Of a stretch of DNA of 64,000 nucleotides, positions 1-9,272 are shown piece after piece. The position numbers were made by a program, and so were the translations under genes. Origin of the DNA: Qingshengfaniella alkalisoli. Lineage in GTDB: Bacteria > Pseudomonadota > Alphaproteobacteria > Rhodobacterales > Rhodobacteraceae. How positions within the stretch are numbered: position 1 is the stretch's first letter; every line of letters begins with the position of its first letter. The stretch covers positions 1,817,501-1,881,500 of the forward strand of contig NZ_CP042261.1 of NCBI RefSeq assembly GCF_007855645.1. Direction: 5' to 3'. The notes under the pieces were generated by a model that saw nothing but the letters and a program-made list of their open reading frames with translations, did not search any database and was not told the DNA's origin.

Positions 1-1164
1 GGGGAAAGCCTGTCGCTTGCCGTCGATGCCTCAAAGAACGCACCTGAAGAAAGTCTGCGATACGCCGAGTTTCTGAAGGCGGATGAGCACTTCGTTCGCG
101 CCGAGACGGTCCTGATCAACGCGCTGCAACTCGCTCCGGCCAATGTCGGCGTGCTGCGCTCCCTGGGCCAGACCTATCTGCAAATGGAGGACTGGTCGCG
201 CGCGCGGCAGGTGTCGGAAACATTGAGGAATCTGAAAAACCAAGAGGCCACAGCAGTGGCTTCCGCGCTGGACGATGCCATCCTTCAATCCACCGGAGAT
301 TCTGAGGAAAGCATCTCCCTGCTACAATCGCTGGTCGCTGAGGGTTCTGCCGGCACCGCGGCACGCGCGGAAGTCGTTCGCCGCCATCTCGCCAGGAATG
401 ATTTGGAAGCCGCCCGGTCCTATATGGATCAATCACTGGCGGAAACAGACGACCCTGATGCCAAGCGCGATCTGCAATACCTCAACGCCGCCTTGCTGAG
501 CGTCGAGGGAAACCCGGATGGCGCCGAAGCTATCTACCGCGACCTGTTGGCACAAAATGATCAGGCCGAAGCGGTGTGGCGGAGCCTTGCTCTGCTTAAG
601 ATCAATCGCGGCCAATTGGATGAGGCGCAGCAGATTGTCACGGACGGCATCGCGGCCAACGAGAATTCTGCCACGTTGAAATGGCTTGACGCCAGCCTTG
701 CCGAACGCACCGGTGACTATGACCGCGCCATCGCGATCTACGAGGATCTTTATGCTGCGGATTCAGGCTCTGCATTGATCGCCAACAACCTCGCCAGCAT
801 GATCACCACTTACTACGACGATCAGGAACATCTGGAACGTGCATTCGTCGTGGCCCGCCGCCTGCGCGGCACGGATGTGCCCGCTTTTCAGGACACCTAT
901 GGCTGGATCGCGTTCCGCCTGGGCAACATAGACGAGGCCCTGGAATATCTGGAATCCGCAGCCGAAGGCATGCCCAGAAATCCATCCGTGCAGTATCATC
1001 TGGGCAAGGTTTACGCGGCCAAGGGACGTACCGACGAAGCTCGCAACCAATTTGAACGGGCCGTTGAGCTTTGGGGCGACACCGACGTTCCGGAAGCTCA
1101 AGACGCACGCCAGCAGCTAACATCGCCCGAGCCAGCGCCGGAAGCGAAGAGCAAACAGCAGTAA
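1..1164 (+). CDS. TPR-repeat protein, 5' end outside window
   Basis: The reading frame is open from the first base of the window, so the N-terminus is missing. The visible part, about 387 residues, is a run of helical tetratricopeptide repeats with the usual pattern of small residues and a late Ala/Pro (for example around the YDRAIAIYEDLYAADSGSA and GRTDEARNQFERAVELW stretches). It ends in a short Pro/Lys/Gln-rich tail. TPR proteins of this layout accompany exosortase and exopolysaccharide clusters (PrsT-like), and the polysaccharide export gene follows about 140 bases downstream. Its role as an envelope scaffold or secretion partner is inferred from context; any signal peptide lies outside the window. 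Confidence 0.8.
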   Translation, partial: GESLSLAVDASKNAPEESLRYAEFLKADEHFVRAETVLINALQLAPANVGVLRSLGQTYLQMEDWSRARQVSETLRNLKNQEATAVASALDDAILQSTGDSEESISLLQSLVAEGSAGTAARAEVVRRHLARNDLEAARSYMDQSLAETDDPDAKRDLQYLNAALLSVEGNPDGAEAIYRDLLAQNDQAEAVWRSLALLKINRGQLDEAQQIVTDGIAANENSATLKWLDASLAERTGDYDRAIAIYEDLYAADSGSALIANNLASMITTYYDDQEHLERAFVVARRLRGTDVPAFQDTYGWIAFRLGNIDEALEYLESAAEGMPRNPSVQYHLGKVYAAKGRTDEARNQFERAVELWGDTDVPEAQDARQQLTSPEPAPEAKSKQQ

Positions 1165-1307
1165 GCTGCATCTGTTGCAGGGAAAATACGTGTCTGCTGA
1201 AAAACACCTCTTCGGTGCCATCACGCTTCCAGCAAGGCTTGGAGTTGGACTAGTCTGTGTTCAAAGCCAGTGACAATGGCGTCCAAGAGACAACGAGGAA
1301 CAGGTTT

Positions 1308-1904
1308 ATGCGTATTCTTCTAGGTATTTTCGCCCTGCTGATGTCCGTTGGCATCGCCGCCGCGCAAGGCTATTCGATCAAATCCGGCGACGTTCTGACG
1401 GTCGAGGTGCTTGAGGATTCAAGCCTGAACCGCAACGTCCTCGTCCTGCCCGACGGCAGTTTTTCCTTTCCCTATGCGGGCACGGTCAGCGCGGGCGGAC
1501 GGACGCTCGATCAAGTCCAAGCCAACCTGCGTACTGCGCTAGCACCGAATTTCGCGACCACGCCCACCGTGTTCGTCTCTCTGAACCAACTCGCGCCGGC
1601 CACCGCAACTGGCGAAGTTCAGGCAGATCTGGTTACTGTCTACTTCCTGGGTGAAGTGCAGAGCCCCGGCCCGAAGCAGTTCGAACCCGGTATCAGCTTC
1701 CTGCAGGCACTCTCTGGCGCCGGGGGGTTCACCGCTTTCGCTGCGCAAAAGCGCGTCCAGCTGCGCCGCACGGATCAATCGGGACAGGAACATGTGTACA
1801 AGTTCAACCTTCGCGCAATCGGCGATGGCGCCACAATCGGCGGCAACACCACCTTGCGGGACGGTGACGTCATTCTGGTGCCCGAGCGCCGTCTGTTCGA
1901 GTAA
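1308..1904 (+). CDS. Wza-type polysaccharide export protein (poly_export/SLBB)
   Basis: A 198-residue secreted protein. A hydrophobic signal peptide covers residues 1-20. It is followed by a polysaccharide export domain (about 21-95, with the SGDVLTVEV and LPDGSFSFPYAG motifs) and an SLBB-like domain (about 108-165, FLGEVQSPGPKQFEPG). Family members form the periplasmic/outer-membrane channel for exopolysaccharide. The ATG at 1308 is chosen over an upstream in-frame ATG at 1257 because it begins the signal peptide and has an AGGAACAGG ribosome site. The protein is short for a full Wza and has no obvious lipobox cysteine. The next gene starts 12 bases downstream, so the two are probably co-transcribed. 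Confidence 0.88.
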   Translation: MRILLGIFALLMSVGIAAAQGYSIKSGDVLTVEVLEDSSLNRNVLVLPDGSFSFPYAGTVSAGGRTLDQVQANLRTALAPNFATTPTVFVSLNQLAPATATGEVQADLVTVYFLGEVQSPGPKQFEPGISFLQALSGAGGFTAFAAQKRVQLRRTDQSGQEHVYKFNLRAIGDGATIGGNTTLRDGDVILVPERRLFE

Positions 1905-1916
1905 TCGAGACCGCAC

Positions 1917-3287
1917 GTGAAACGTACGCTGCTCGTCATCGCGACGGTCATCCCAACTGTTAGTGCAGTGGGTGTTCCGTTCCTTTTCGCTCAGGAGCGG
2001 ACCGAGAAATCCGCCTATATCTCATCCTCCATCGAAGCCAATGACAACTACGACCTGCGTGAGGACTCGGCCGGAGACGCACTGATCTGGAACAACTCTC
2101 TGGGCGCCGCACTGTTCAGTCGCACCCGCACGGATCTTCTGGATTTCCGCGTTGATGGCACGCTTCGCGCTTCCGACCTACCGGTTCAAGGGCAGGAGGC
2201 GGAATTCGATGATCCGCGACTACGGTTTAATTTCAGCCGCAATGTCGACGATAACGCTATTGACGCCAACCTGTTCTATCGCCGCGTTGATGTGGACTTC
2301 TTCGATCCGCTGAGTTCCATCGACGACGATGGCAACTTCGACGACACTCAGGGCGACGGCTACCGCGAGGAACTGCGCGCAGGCGCCGGGGTTGCACTGA
2401 ACTCGGACGGGCCACTCAGCTTTGCGCTGAACGGCAACACCCGCCGAGTGAACTATGTGGACACGACCGACCCGGATCTGTCCGACTACACATCAGGCGC
2501 CCTGAACACGGAGTTCGGCTTTCGGTTGAACCCTATCTTCACGGCAACTCTTGGTGGCGGCTACAGCCAGCGTGAATACGACGATCCATCTAAAACCGAC
2601 CGGGAATCCGCCACGGCCGATCTGGGATTCAACGCGACGATCAATCCGACGCTGCGCGCGCAGTTCCGTCTCGGCTACTCACAAGTAGACAGCACGGCGA
2701 ATGGCAACGACAGCACCGAGGAAGGCCTTGTCGGCAGCCTGAACCTGCAGCGCGAGGTCAAGAATGGCACAATCCGCTTGGGTTTTACGTCGGATCTCGA
2801 CGAAAATGGCACCCGCAACCGTGTGTTCGTCGGGCGCGATGTAACTTTCCGTAACGGCGCATCCTTCGATAGCTGGATCGGGGCGTCCGCAAACGACACG
2901 ACCGACATCGAACCGGTGGGGGCCATCAGCTATACTCACACACTACCTCTATCCGAGGTGACATTGGGGCTGAACCAGAACGCCACCGTGGATGACGAAT
3001 CCCGCAACGTTCTGAACACGAGCCTCTTTGCCAGCTATTCGCGCGTGTTGACCAAGGTATCGTCAGTCGGGCTGGATGTTTCGGCGGGCCGGACAATCTA
3101 CGAAAACTCGGACCAAGATACGAAGGAACGTCTGTCGATTTCAACCAGCTATTCCCATTCACTGACGCGAGAGTGGGACATTACCGGGGGCTACCGCTAC
3201 AAGTTTCGAGACAGCGGGGATGACGACGACGCGCAATCCAACGCGCTGTTCCTTACACTGACGCGAAGCTTCGAGAGCAGCCGTTAA
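1917..3287 (+). CDS. outer-membrane beta-barrel protein of exopolysaccharide cluster (EpsL/VpsF-like)
   Basis: A 456-residue protein starting at a GTG, with a signal peptide (about residues 1-25, ending FLFAQ). The rest is rich in Asp, Asn, Thr and Tyr with alternating short hydrophobic strands and no transmembrane helix, typical of a large outer-membrane barrel. The C-terminus ends in a strand-like segment (NALFLTLTRSFESSR). Such proteins sit next to polysaccharide export and exosortase genes and are thought to form an outer-membrane secretin for the polymer. The family name is inferred from composition and context, not from a catalytic motif. Confidence 0.7.
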   Translation: MKRTLLVIATVIPTVSAVGVPFLFAQERTEKSAYISSSIEANDNYDLREDSAGDALIWNNSLGAALFSRTRTDLLDFRVDGTLRASDLPVQGQEAEFDDPRLRFNFSRNVDDNAIDANLFYRRVDVDFFDPLSSIDDDGNFDDTQGDGYREELRAGAGVALNSDGPLSFALNGNTRRVNYVDTTDPDLSDYTSGALNTEFGFRLNPIFTATLGGGYSQREYDDPSKTDRESATADLGFNATINPTLRAQFRLGYSQVDSTANGNDSTEEGLVGSLNLQREVKNGTIRLGFTSDLDENGTRNRVFVGRDVTFRNGASFDSWIGASANDTTDIEPVGAISYTHTLPLSEVTLGLNQNATVDDESRNVLNTSLFASYSRVLTKVSSVGLDVSAGRTIYENSDQDTKERLSISTSYSHSLTREWDITGGYRYKFRDSGDDDDAQSNALFLTLTRSFESSR

Positions 3288-3392
3288 GTCTACACCCTAA
3301 CGTGACCGACTATGGGTGCCTTTAGGGAAAAAATTCTTTATAAAGGCGTGGATTGGTTTGCCGATTCCTTTTGCTGTTGACTGTGAAATGAC

Positions 3393-4973
3393 ATGAGTGC
3401 CACGACCCAACCCAGCCTTGCGGGGATTACCCTGAATCCGCTAGGTTTTCCTTCCTTCATCCTGCTGCTGCTCGTCTCGATCCCGTTGTTCGCCTCGGGG
3501 TTCGTCGAACTTGCTCAGGCCTGGCTGACGCCCGAATACAGCCATGGGCCGCTGATACCCGTTATTTCGCTCTATCTGTTCCTACGTGAGTTGCGTCAAA
3601 GCCCACCGTTGGAAGACAACGTGACAGACCGCTGGCCAGGTGTCTTCGTCATCTTGCTAGCATTGACGGGTGCGCTGATCGGCAATCTCGTCGAAATTGG
3701 GGACATCGTCGCCTATTCCTTCATCGTCTGGGTGATGGGCGTCGTGCTGGTCACCTTCGGCTGGAAGCGCGGCATCACTCATTGGGCGCCGGTGCTGCAC
3801 CTGGTCTTCATGTTGCCGCTACCGCAGTTCCTGTACTGGAAACTGTCGATCCTACTGCAAGGCATCTCTTCGGAAATCGGTGTCTGGATCGTTAAACTGG
3901 CGAACATCCCGGTGCATCTGGATGGCAACATCATCGACCTTGGCGTGTATCAACTGCAGGTCGCGGAAGCCTGCTCCGGTCTACGTTACCTATTTCCGAT
4001 CCTGAGCTTCAGCTACCTGTTCTCAATCCTGTATCGCGGGCCATTCTGGCACAAAGCGGTGCTGCTCCTGTCGGCCGCGCCAATCACTGTTCTGATGAAC
4101 TCCGTGCGCATCGGAATCATCGGGGTTCTGGTCAACTTCTACGGAATCGAGCAGGCTGAAGGCTTCCTTCATTTTTTCGAAGGCTGGGTCATCTTTCTCG
4201 CTTGCGTCGCAATCCTGTTCGGTATGGCAATCGCGCTGCAACGTCTGACGTCCAATCCAAAACCTCTGTCGGAAGCGATCGACCTGGACACGGCGGGCAT
4301 GCCCCGCGAAGCCGCGCGGGTCTTCGGCATCCGCCCATCCTTTGCGCTGGCTACGGCGACCGTGCTGACGGCGGCGATCTCGCTGGGCTGGTACAACTTC
4401 CCGACACCGCCCACCCAGACACCGGATCGCAGCCCATTCTTGCTCTTTCCCCGTGAGATCGGTGGCAGGTACGGATCATTCGAGTCGCTCACACCGGACG
4501 TAGAAGCCACGCTGGGCGCCGACGACTATGTCAGCGCGACGTATAAAAGCGCTGCGGAACCGGCTGTTAACATATTCGTCGCCTATTACGACGACCAAAC
4601 GTCCGGCGGCGGCATCCATTCACCGGAAGTCTGCTTGCCCGTCGGTGGCTGGGAGGTGTTCAGCCTGGAACCCTACAACGTCGACATGACCGGGACCGGG
4701 TACGGCACTTTTCAGGTTAACCGCGCGGTGATCCAGCAAGGGCTGTCCAAACAACTGGTCTATTACTGGTTCGAGCAACGCGGAAAGCATATGACCAACG
4801 ACTTCGCGGCCAAGCTGGCAGTGGTCAAGGACAGCTACCTGATGGGACGTAAGGACGGGGCGATGGTGCGCTTCATTACGCCGCTGGGCGAGAACGACCC
4901 CAACGCAGATGAACGGCTTCAGGATTTCATGCGCGATGCGCTGGAAGTCCTGCCGACCTATGTGCCATTATGA
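3393..4973 (+). CDS. xrtD: exosortase D fused to EpsI domain (VPLPA-CTERM specific)
   Basis: A 526-residue inner-membrane protein. Residues about 18-285 hold eight or more membrane segments and the exosortase catalytic set: Cys194 in EACSGLRYL, Arg239 in MNSVRIG and His260 in FLHFFEGW. Residues about 315-526 are a periplasmic EpsI-type domain with the [13 protein letters not shown] motif. Exosortases cleave and anchor proteins bearing a short C-terminal sorting tail; the fused EpsI form in Rhodobacterales is the VPLPA-CTERM enzyme. A matching substrate tail is present in this window on the phosphodiesterase at 62323-63375. The gene follows a 105-base gap after the barrel gene and is probably in the same envelope cluster. 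Confidence 0.9.
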   Translation: MSATTQPSLAGITLNPLGFPSFILLLLVSIPLFASGFVELAQAWLTPEYSHGPLIPVISLYLFLRELRQSPPLEDNVTDRWPGVFVILLALTGALIGNLVEIGDIVAYSFIVWVMGVVLVTFGWKRGITHWAPVLHLVFMLPLPQFLYWKLSILLQGISSEIGVWIVKLANIPVHLDGNIIDLGVYQLQVAEACSGLRYLFPILSFSYLFSILYRGPFWHKAVLLLSAAPITVLMNSVRIGIIGVLVNFYGIEQAEGFLHFFEGWVIFLACVAILFGMAIALQRLTSNPKPLSEAIDLDTAGMPREAARVFGIRPSFALATATVLTAAISLGWYNFPTPPTQTPDRSPFLLFPREIGGRYGSFESLTPDVEATLGADDYVSATYKSAAEPAVNIFVAYYDDQTSGGGIHSPEVCLPVGGWEVFSLEPYNVDMTGTGYGTFQVNRAVIQQGLSKQLVYYWFEQRGKHMTNDFAAKLAVVKDSYLMGRKDGAMVRFITPLGENDPNADERLQDFMRDALEVLPTYVPL

Positions 4974-5006
4974 CGACGTAACCAACTGCGACCGTCAGGA
5001 GCTTCC

Positions 5007-5678
5007 TTGATCCGACAGCCAGCCCGCTCCGCCCGTACTAGTGGGCGCGAGCCTATCTTCAACAATGTGCCAGCGGTTGTGCTATGGTTGCTCGTGGCCA
5101 ATCTGGCCGTCGAGTTCATCCTGCAACTGTCTCAATGGCAGGTGGGTTTTCCGACACTCCGAAACCGCGTCTATGAGTACGGTGCCTTCTGGTCCATTCT
5201 GCTACATGGCAGCCATCCGGTCTTCCCATTGCAACCGGTGACGATGTTTTTCACCTACGCGTTTCTTCATGGCGGGCTTCTGCATCTTGGCGTAAACATG
5301 ATCGCGCTGCTCAGTTTCGGACGCGCTATTGTCCGGAAGGCGGGAACTCTACGTTTTCTGGTCGCCTATTTTCTAACATCGGTCGCCGGTGCAGCCTGTT
5401 ACGGGCTTCTGGTAAAGAATCCAGCACCCATGGTCGGCGCATCCGGGGCACTGTTTGGGCTGGCAGGCCTCTGGATCTGCTGGAACTGGTTGAACCTGCG
5501 CAGCCGTGGTCAGTCGACGCGCGCAATCCGTCGGGTCTTGATTTACCTCGTCGCCTATAACGTGGTCTTCTATTTCCTGCTACGGGGGCATCTCGCTTGG
5601 GAAACCCATTTGGGCGGTTTCGTCGCCGGTTGGGTACTTGGCCTATTGTGGGGTATTCCGGCCAAAAGGAGAGCTTGA
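5007..5678 (+). CDS. rhomboid-family intramembrane serine protease
   Basis: A 223-residue polytopic membrane protein with about six helices. The catalytic dyad is visible: Ser146 in the GASGALFG motif and His201 in the last helix (ETHLGGFVAGW). The N-terminal helix and loop region carries the family HGGLLHLGVNM segment (residues about 88-98). The start is a TTG with AGGAG eight bases upstream. It lies 33 bases after the exosortase gene, and its stop codon overlaps the start of the phosphatase gene. Rhomboids cleave transmembrane segments. Partnership with the exosortase system is suggested only by linkage. Confidence 0.88.
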   Translation: MIRQPARSARTSGREPIFNNVPAVVLWLLVANLAVEFILQLSQWQVGFPTLRNRVYEYGAFWSILLHGSHPVFPLQPVTMFFTYAFLHGGLLHLGVNMIALLSFGRAIVRKAGTLRFLVAYFLTSVAGAACYGLLVKNPAPMVGASGALFGLAGLWICWNWLNLRSRGQSTRAIRRVLIYLVAYNVVFYFLLRGHLAWETHLGGFVAGWVLGLLWGIPAKRRA

Positions 5679-6448
5679 TGTGGCGCTGGCTGAAATCCTT
5701 CATGCAAAAGCATAGCGAGCCGATAGATCGTCCCTCCCCTGACCAGCTAACCTATGTAATAGGTGATATTCATGGCCGTCTTGACCTGCTGGAAAAGCTG
5801 CTGCCGCTGATCGACACGCATGCGGCGGGTCGGGAGCACACACGCGTCTTCGTCGGGGATTACATCGACCGTGGGCCTGATAGCGCGCAAGTGCTTCACC
5901 GGCTACGGGATATTAACCGGTCCGATCCTTCGGGTGTCATCTGCCTTAAAGGCAACCATGAAGACATGATGCTTAATTTCCTGCATGGACGAGAACACAA
6001 CTCCGGACTGTGGCTTTTCAATGGCGGCGACATGACGCTGGCGAGTTTCGGTGTCAGCCCCCCCAAGGACGAAGACGACCTGAACTCGGTTCAGGCTGAT
6101 CTGGCGGACGCAATGTCCGGTGGTTTGGCCGACTGGGTCGAAGCCCTGCCAACGCAGTGGACCACCGGCAAACTTGCCGTGGTTCATGCCGCGCTAGAGC
6201 CTGATTTGCCGCTCGACCAACAGTCCGACCGCACGCGAATCTGGGGCAATAAAGAATTTCTCATACGCGGGCGTAGCGATGGCTGGTGGGTTGCGCATGG
6301 GCACACCGTCACCCGACCACCAGTCATTCAGCCATCTCGGATCGCAACCGATACCGGCGCGTGGTTCTCCGACACCCTGACCGCAGCCGCAATCGCGCCG
6401 GATGGTAAGGTCGAATTCATCGACACGCTGTCCCATCAACCTTCGTGA
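5678..6448 (+). CDS. PPP-family metallophosphoesterase / serine-threonine phosphatase
   Basis: A 256-residue cytoplasmic protein with the full metallophosphatase signature: GDIHG (29-33), GDYIDRG (60-66), GNHE (92-95), a VVHA histidine near residue 170 and a later AHGHT histidine. These bind the two metal ions. The chosen ATG overlaps the rhomboid stop codon (TGATG) and has an AAAGGAG ribosome site; an upstream in-frame ATG at 5597 would lie inside the rhomboid gene. Relatives dephosphorylate Ser/Thr or Tyr, or hydrolyse dinucleotides such as Ap4A. The substrate cannot be read from the sequence. Confidence 0.88.
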   Translation: MWRWLKSFMQKHSEPIDRPSPDQLTYVIGDIHGRLDLLEKLLPLIDTHAAGREHTRVFVGDYIDRGPDSAQVLHRLRDINRSDPSGVICLKGNHEDMMLNFLHGREHNSGLWLFNGGDMTLASFGVSPPKDEDDLNSVQADLADAMSGGLADWVEALPTQWTTGKLAVVHAALEPDLPLDQQSDRTRIWGNKEFLIRGRSDGWWVAHGHTVTRPPVIQPSRIATDTGAWFSDTLTAAAIAPDGKVEFIDTLSHQPS

Positions 6449-6524
6449 TACATAGGCGCACAATTCCGTGATTGACCCGTTTCCGTCTTTGGGGCAAATC
6501 ATCTAGGTCACGGAGACTTACCCA

Positions 6525-7775
6525 ATGCCCCAGTCACGCCTGTTCACACCCGTTCTTGTTGGCGGCTGCATCATCATGATGATCAGCTTCGCCATTCGTG
6601 CCAGCTTCGGGGTCTTCCAGATTCCGATAGCCGAAGAATTCAGTTGGCCACGCGCCGAGTTTTCGCTGGCTATCGCAATACAGAACCTTGCCTGGGGTAT
6701 CGGTCAGCCCATCTTCGGCGCGATTGCTGAGAAGATGTCCGACCGCAAGGCGATCGTTCTTGGGGCGCTGCTCTATGCGGCGGGGCTGGTATTGTCTTCC
6801 TTCGCTGTTACCCCTGAACAGCATCAACTGCTGGAGATTTTGGTAGGATTCGGCGTGGCGGGCACCGGCTTCGGCGTGATCCTTGCCGTCGTTGGGCGTG
6901 CGTCGTCAGATGAAAACCGATCCATGACGCTGGCCATTGCCACAGCCGCCGGTTCGGCCGGACAGGTGATCGGAGCCCCGGCCGCCGAATGGCTGCTCGG
7001 CATGATGAGCTGGCAATCGGTATTTCTGGTCTTCGCGGCGGCAGTGCTTGCATCACTGCTTTGCCTGCCGATGCTTCGCGCACCGGAGGCCGCCAGCAAA
7101 GCCGAAATCGAGGAATCGATGACGTCAATCCTCGGCAAGGCGTTCCGCGATCCGACCTACACGTTGATCTTCCTCGGCTTCTTCTCCTGCGGCTATCAGC
7201 TGGGCTTCGTCACCGCCCATTTCCCGGCCTTCGTGACCGAGCTGTGCGGCCCCATTGACCCCGGCGGCATCCTCGCGACGATGGGTATTTCAACGACTTC
7301 CGCACTTGGGGCCGTATCCATCTCGGTCATCGGCGTCGCAAACATCGCAGGGACGCTAACCGCCGGCTGGCTGGGGAAGTTTTTTCCCCGCAAATACCTG
7401 CTTTGTGTCATCTACACTGGCCGTACAATCGTTGCGGCCTGGTTTATCCTGACACCGATCACCCCCGCATCAGTGCTGATTTTCTCTGCAGTCATGGGCT
7501 CATTATGGCTCGCGACGGTTCCACTGACCTCGGGCATCATCGCGTATATCTACGGCCTGCGCTACATGGGCACGCTTTACGGCATCGTGTTCTTCAGCCA
7601 TCAGCTCGGATCCTTCCTCGGCGTATGGTTGGGCGGGCGGCTGTATGACGTCACCGGTGACTACACGCTCGTATGGTGGATCGGCGTTGGGGTAGGTGCG
7701 TTCTCGGCGATCGTGCATCTGCCGGTGCGTGAAAAGCCATTGCCACCGCAGGCGCCAATGAACGCCGCGGCCTAA
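6525..7775 (+). CDS. MFS transporter (monocarboxylate/oxalate-formate antiporter-like)
   Basis: A 416-residue protein with twelve predicted membrane helices and a central cytoplasmic loop. The N-terminal half carries the MFS loop pattern (GAIAEKMSDRKAIVLG). The opening SFAIRASFGVFQIPIAEEFSWPR stretch resembles the OFA/MCP branch, which carries small monocarboxylates. It is monocistronic and ends tail-to-tail with tag, the two coding sequences overlapping by four bases. The substrate is not determinable from sequence alone. Confidence 0.85.
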   Translation: MPQSRLFTPVLVGGCIIMMISFAIRASFGVFQIPIAEEFSWPRAEFSLAIAIQNLAWGIGQPIFGAIAEKMSDRKAIVLGALLYAAGLVLSSFAVTPEQHQLLEILVGFGVAGTGFGVILAVVGRASSDENRSMTLAIATAAGSAGQVIGAPAAEWLLGMMSWQSVFLVFAAAVLASLLCLPMLRAPEAASKAEIEESMTSILGKAFRDPTYTLIFLGFFSCGYQLGFVTAHFPAFVTELCGPIDPGGILATMGISTTSALGAVSISVIGVANIAGTLTAGWLGKFFPRKYLLCVIYTGRTIVAAWFILTPITPASVLIFSAVMGSLWLATVPLTSGIIAYIYGLRYMGTLYGIVFFSHQLGSFLGVWLGGRLYDVTGDYTLVWWIGVGVGAFSAIVHLPVREKPLPPQAPMNAAA

Positions 7776-8377
7776 GTCGGTCGGGTAAAGGACTGCCTGG
7801 CCTTGTCAGCCTTGGCCCGGAGCACGCAGCCGTCGGCATGATCATTTATTAGTCCCATCGCCTGCATGAATGCGTAGACGGTGGTGGGACCAACAAATTT
7901 CCAGCCCCGTTTCTTCAGCTCCTTCGACAGCCCGATCGAGGCAGGAGAGGTTGACCTGCTCTGCGGCTCCACCCCCTTTTCATCCGGCTCATAGCCCCAG
8001 ATGAACTTCGCCAGGGACCCTTCCTCTTCAACCAATTCGCAGGCCCGCTGCGCGTTGTTGATCACTGCCTCGATCTTCCCGCGATGTCGCACGATACCCG
8101 CATCGTTCAACAACCGATCCTTGTCACCGTCATCAAATTCAGCAACTTTGCGAAAATCGAACCCTGCGAACGCGGCACGGAAATTGTCCCGTTTGGCCAG
8201 AATCGTCCGCCAGCTTAGCCCAGACTGAAAGCTTTCCAGACACAGCTTTTCAAACAACCGAATATCGTCACCGACGGGATACCCCCATTCACGATCATGG
8301 TAGTCGTAGAATTCCGGAGCGGCGGCGCACCACCCACAACGCGGTCGTCCATCCGGCCCGGTAACGAGTTTATCCAT
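7772..8377 (-). CDS. tag: DNA-3-methyladenine glycosylase I
   Basis: A 201-residue base-excision repair enzyme that removes 3-methyladenine from alkylated DNA. The family zinc ligands and hallmark segments are present: RCGWC near residues 13-17, YHDREWG at 26-32, and a C-terminal His/Cys pair in NDHADGC. The FEKLCLESFQSGLSWRTIL helix-hairpin-helix region follows. The length matches E. coli Tag (187) with a small N-terminal extension. It converges on the MFS gene with a four-base overlap. Confidence 0.95.
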   Translation of the reverse strand: MDKLVTGPDGRPRCGWCAAAPEFYDYHDREWGYPVGDDIRLFEKLCLESFQSGLSWRTILAKRDNFRAAFAGFDFRKVAEFDDGDKDRLLNDAGIVRHRGKIEAVINNAQRACELVEEEGSLAKFIWGYEPDEKGVEPQSRSTSPASIGLSKELKKRGWKFVGPTTVYAFMQAMGLINDHADGCVLRAKADKARQSFTRPT

Positions 8378-8425
8378 CCGCTGTCCTTTCGCATTTGCCC
8401 GGCCAACTGGCCGACATCCACGTGG

Positions 8426-9256
8426 TCACAGGCCCAAGGCCTCCGCATGGAACCCTACATGGTCCTCCATAAAGGTCGACACAAAGAAATAGCTGTGATC
8501 ATAGCCCTTGTTTATACGGAATGTTCCGTCTTGTTTGCGCGCGGCCATGGCTTCCGACAAAGATGCAGGCCGTAGAAGTTCGTAGAACTGATCCTCCGCA
8601 CCCTGATCGATCAACATCGCTCCGTCGAACCCTTTGTCGCGCATCAACAACGTCGCATCATGGCCTTCCCAGTCGCTCTCATCGGCACCGAGATAGGCCG
8701 TAAACTGCTTACGCCCCCAGTCAGACGCCGTCGGGTTGGCGATCGGCGCGAAGGCAGAGACGCTCGCGAACTGCTCCGGCCGACGCATCGCGAGAGTCAG
8801 CGCACCATGGCCACCCATCGAATGGCCAGTTATGGCCTGTTGATCCGGTTCAATTGGGAAAGCATCCACCAGCAATGCAGGAAGCTCATCGCCCACATAG
8901 CTCCACATCTTGAAATGCGGTGCCCACGGATCCTGTGCCGCATCAACATAGAAGCCTGCCCCCTGCCCCAGATCGTAAGAGTCGTCATCTGCGACGCTTT
9001 TCCCGCGTGGGGAGGTATCTGGGAAGCAAACGGCCATCCCGCATTGCGCGGCAATGGCTTGCGCGCCAGCCTTGGTCATGGCGTTTTCGTGGGTGCAGGT
9101 CAGGCCCGAAAGATACCACAACACAGGTACCCGTCCGAACTGCGCGGCTGGCGGCAGGTAGAGCCCGAATGTCATCTCACACGCGCAGCTTGACGACGCG
9201 TGACTATAGACGCCTTGCACTCCGCCGAAGCAGCGGTTCTCGGAAACGGTTTTCAT
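8426..9256 (-). CDS. fghA: S-formylglutathione hydrolase
   Basis: A 276-residue alpha/beta hydrolase of the esterase D family. The nucleophile is Ser146 in GHSMGG, with Asp222 (QGAEDQFY) and His254 (GYDHSYFF) completing the triad. It hydrolyses S-formylglutathione to formate and glutathione, the second step of glutathione-dependent formaldehyde oxidation. The first-step enzyme is encoded at 12166-13278 and formate dehydrogenase at 25256-30003. Lengths and motifs are those of a normal, complete enzyme. A GGAGGTCGTCC ribosome site precedes the ATG. Confidence 0.95.
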   Translation of the reverse strand: MKTVSENRCFGGVQGVYSHASSSCACEMTFGLYLPPAAQFGRVPVLWYLSGLTCTHENAMTKAGAQAIAAQCGMAVCFPDTSPRGKSVADDDSYDLGQGAGFYVDAAQDPWAPHFKMWSYVGDELPALLVDAFPIEPDQQAITGHSMGGHGALTLAMRRPEQFASVSAFAPIANPTASDWGRKQFTAYLGADESDWEGHDATLLMRDKGFDGAMLIDQGAEDQFYELLRPASLSEAMAARKQDGTFRINKGYDHSYFFVSTFMEDHVGFHAEALGL

Positions 9257-9272
9257 GGACGACCTCCGTGGT

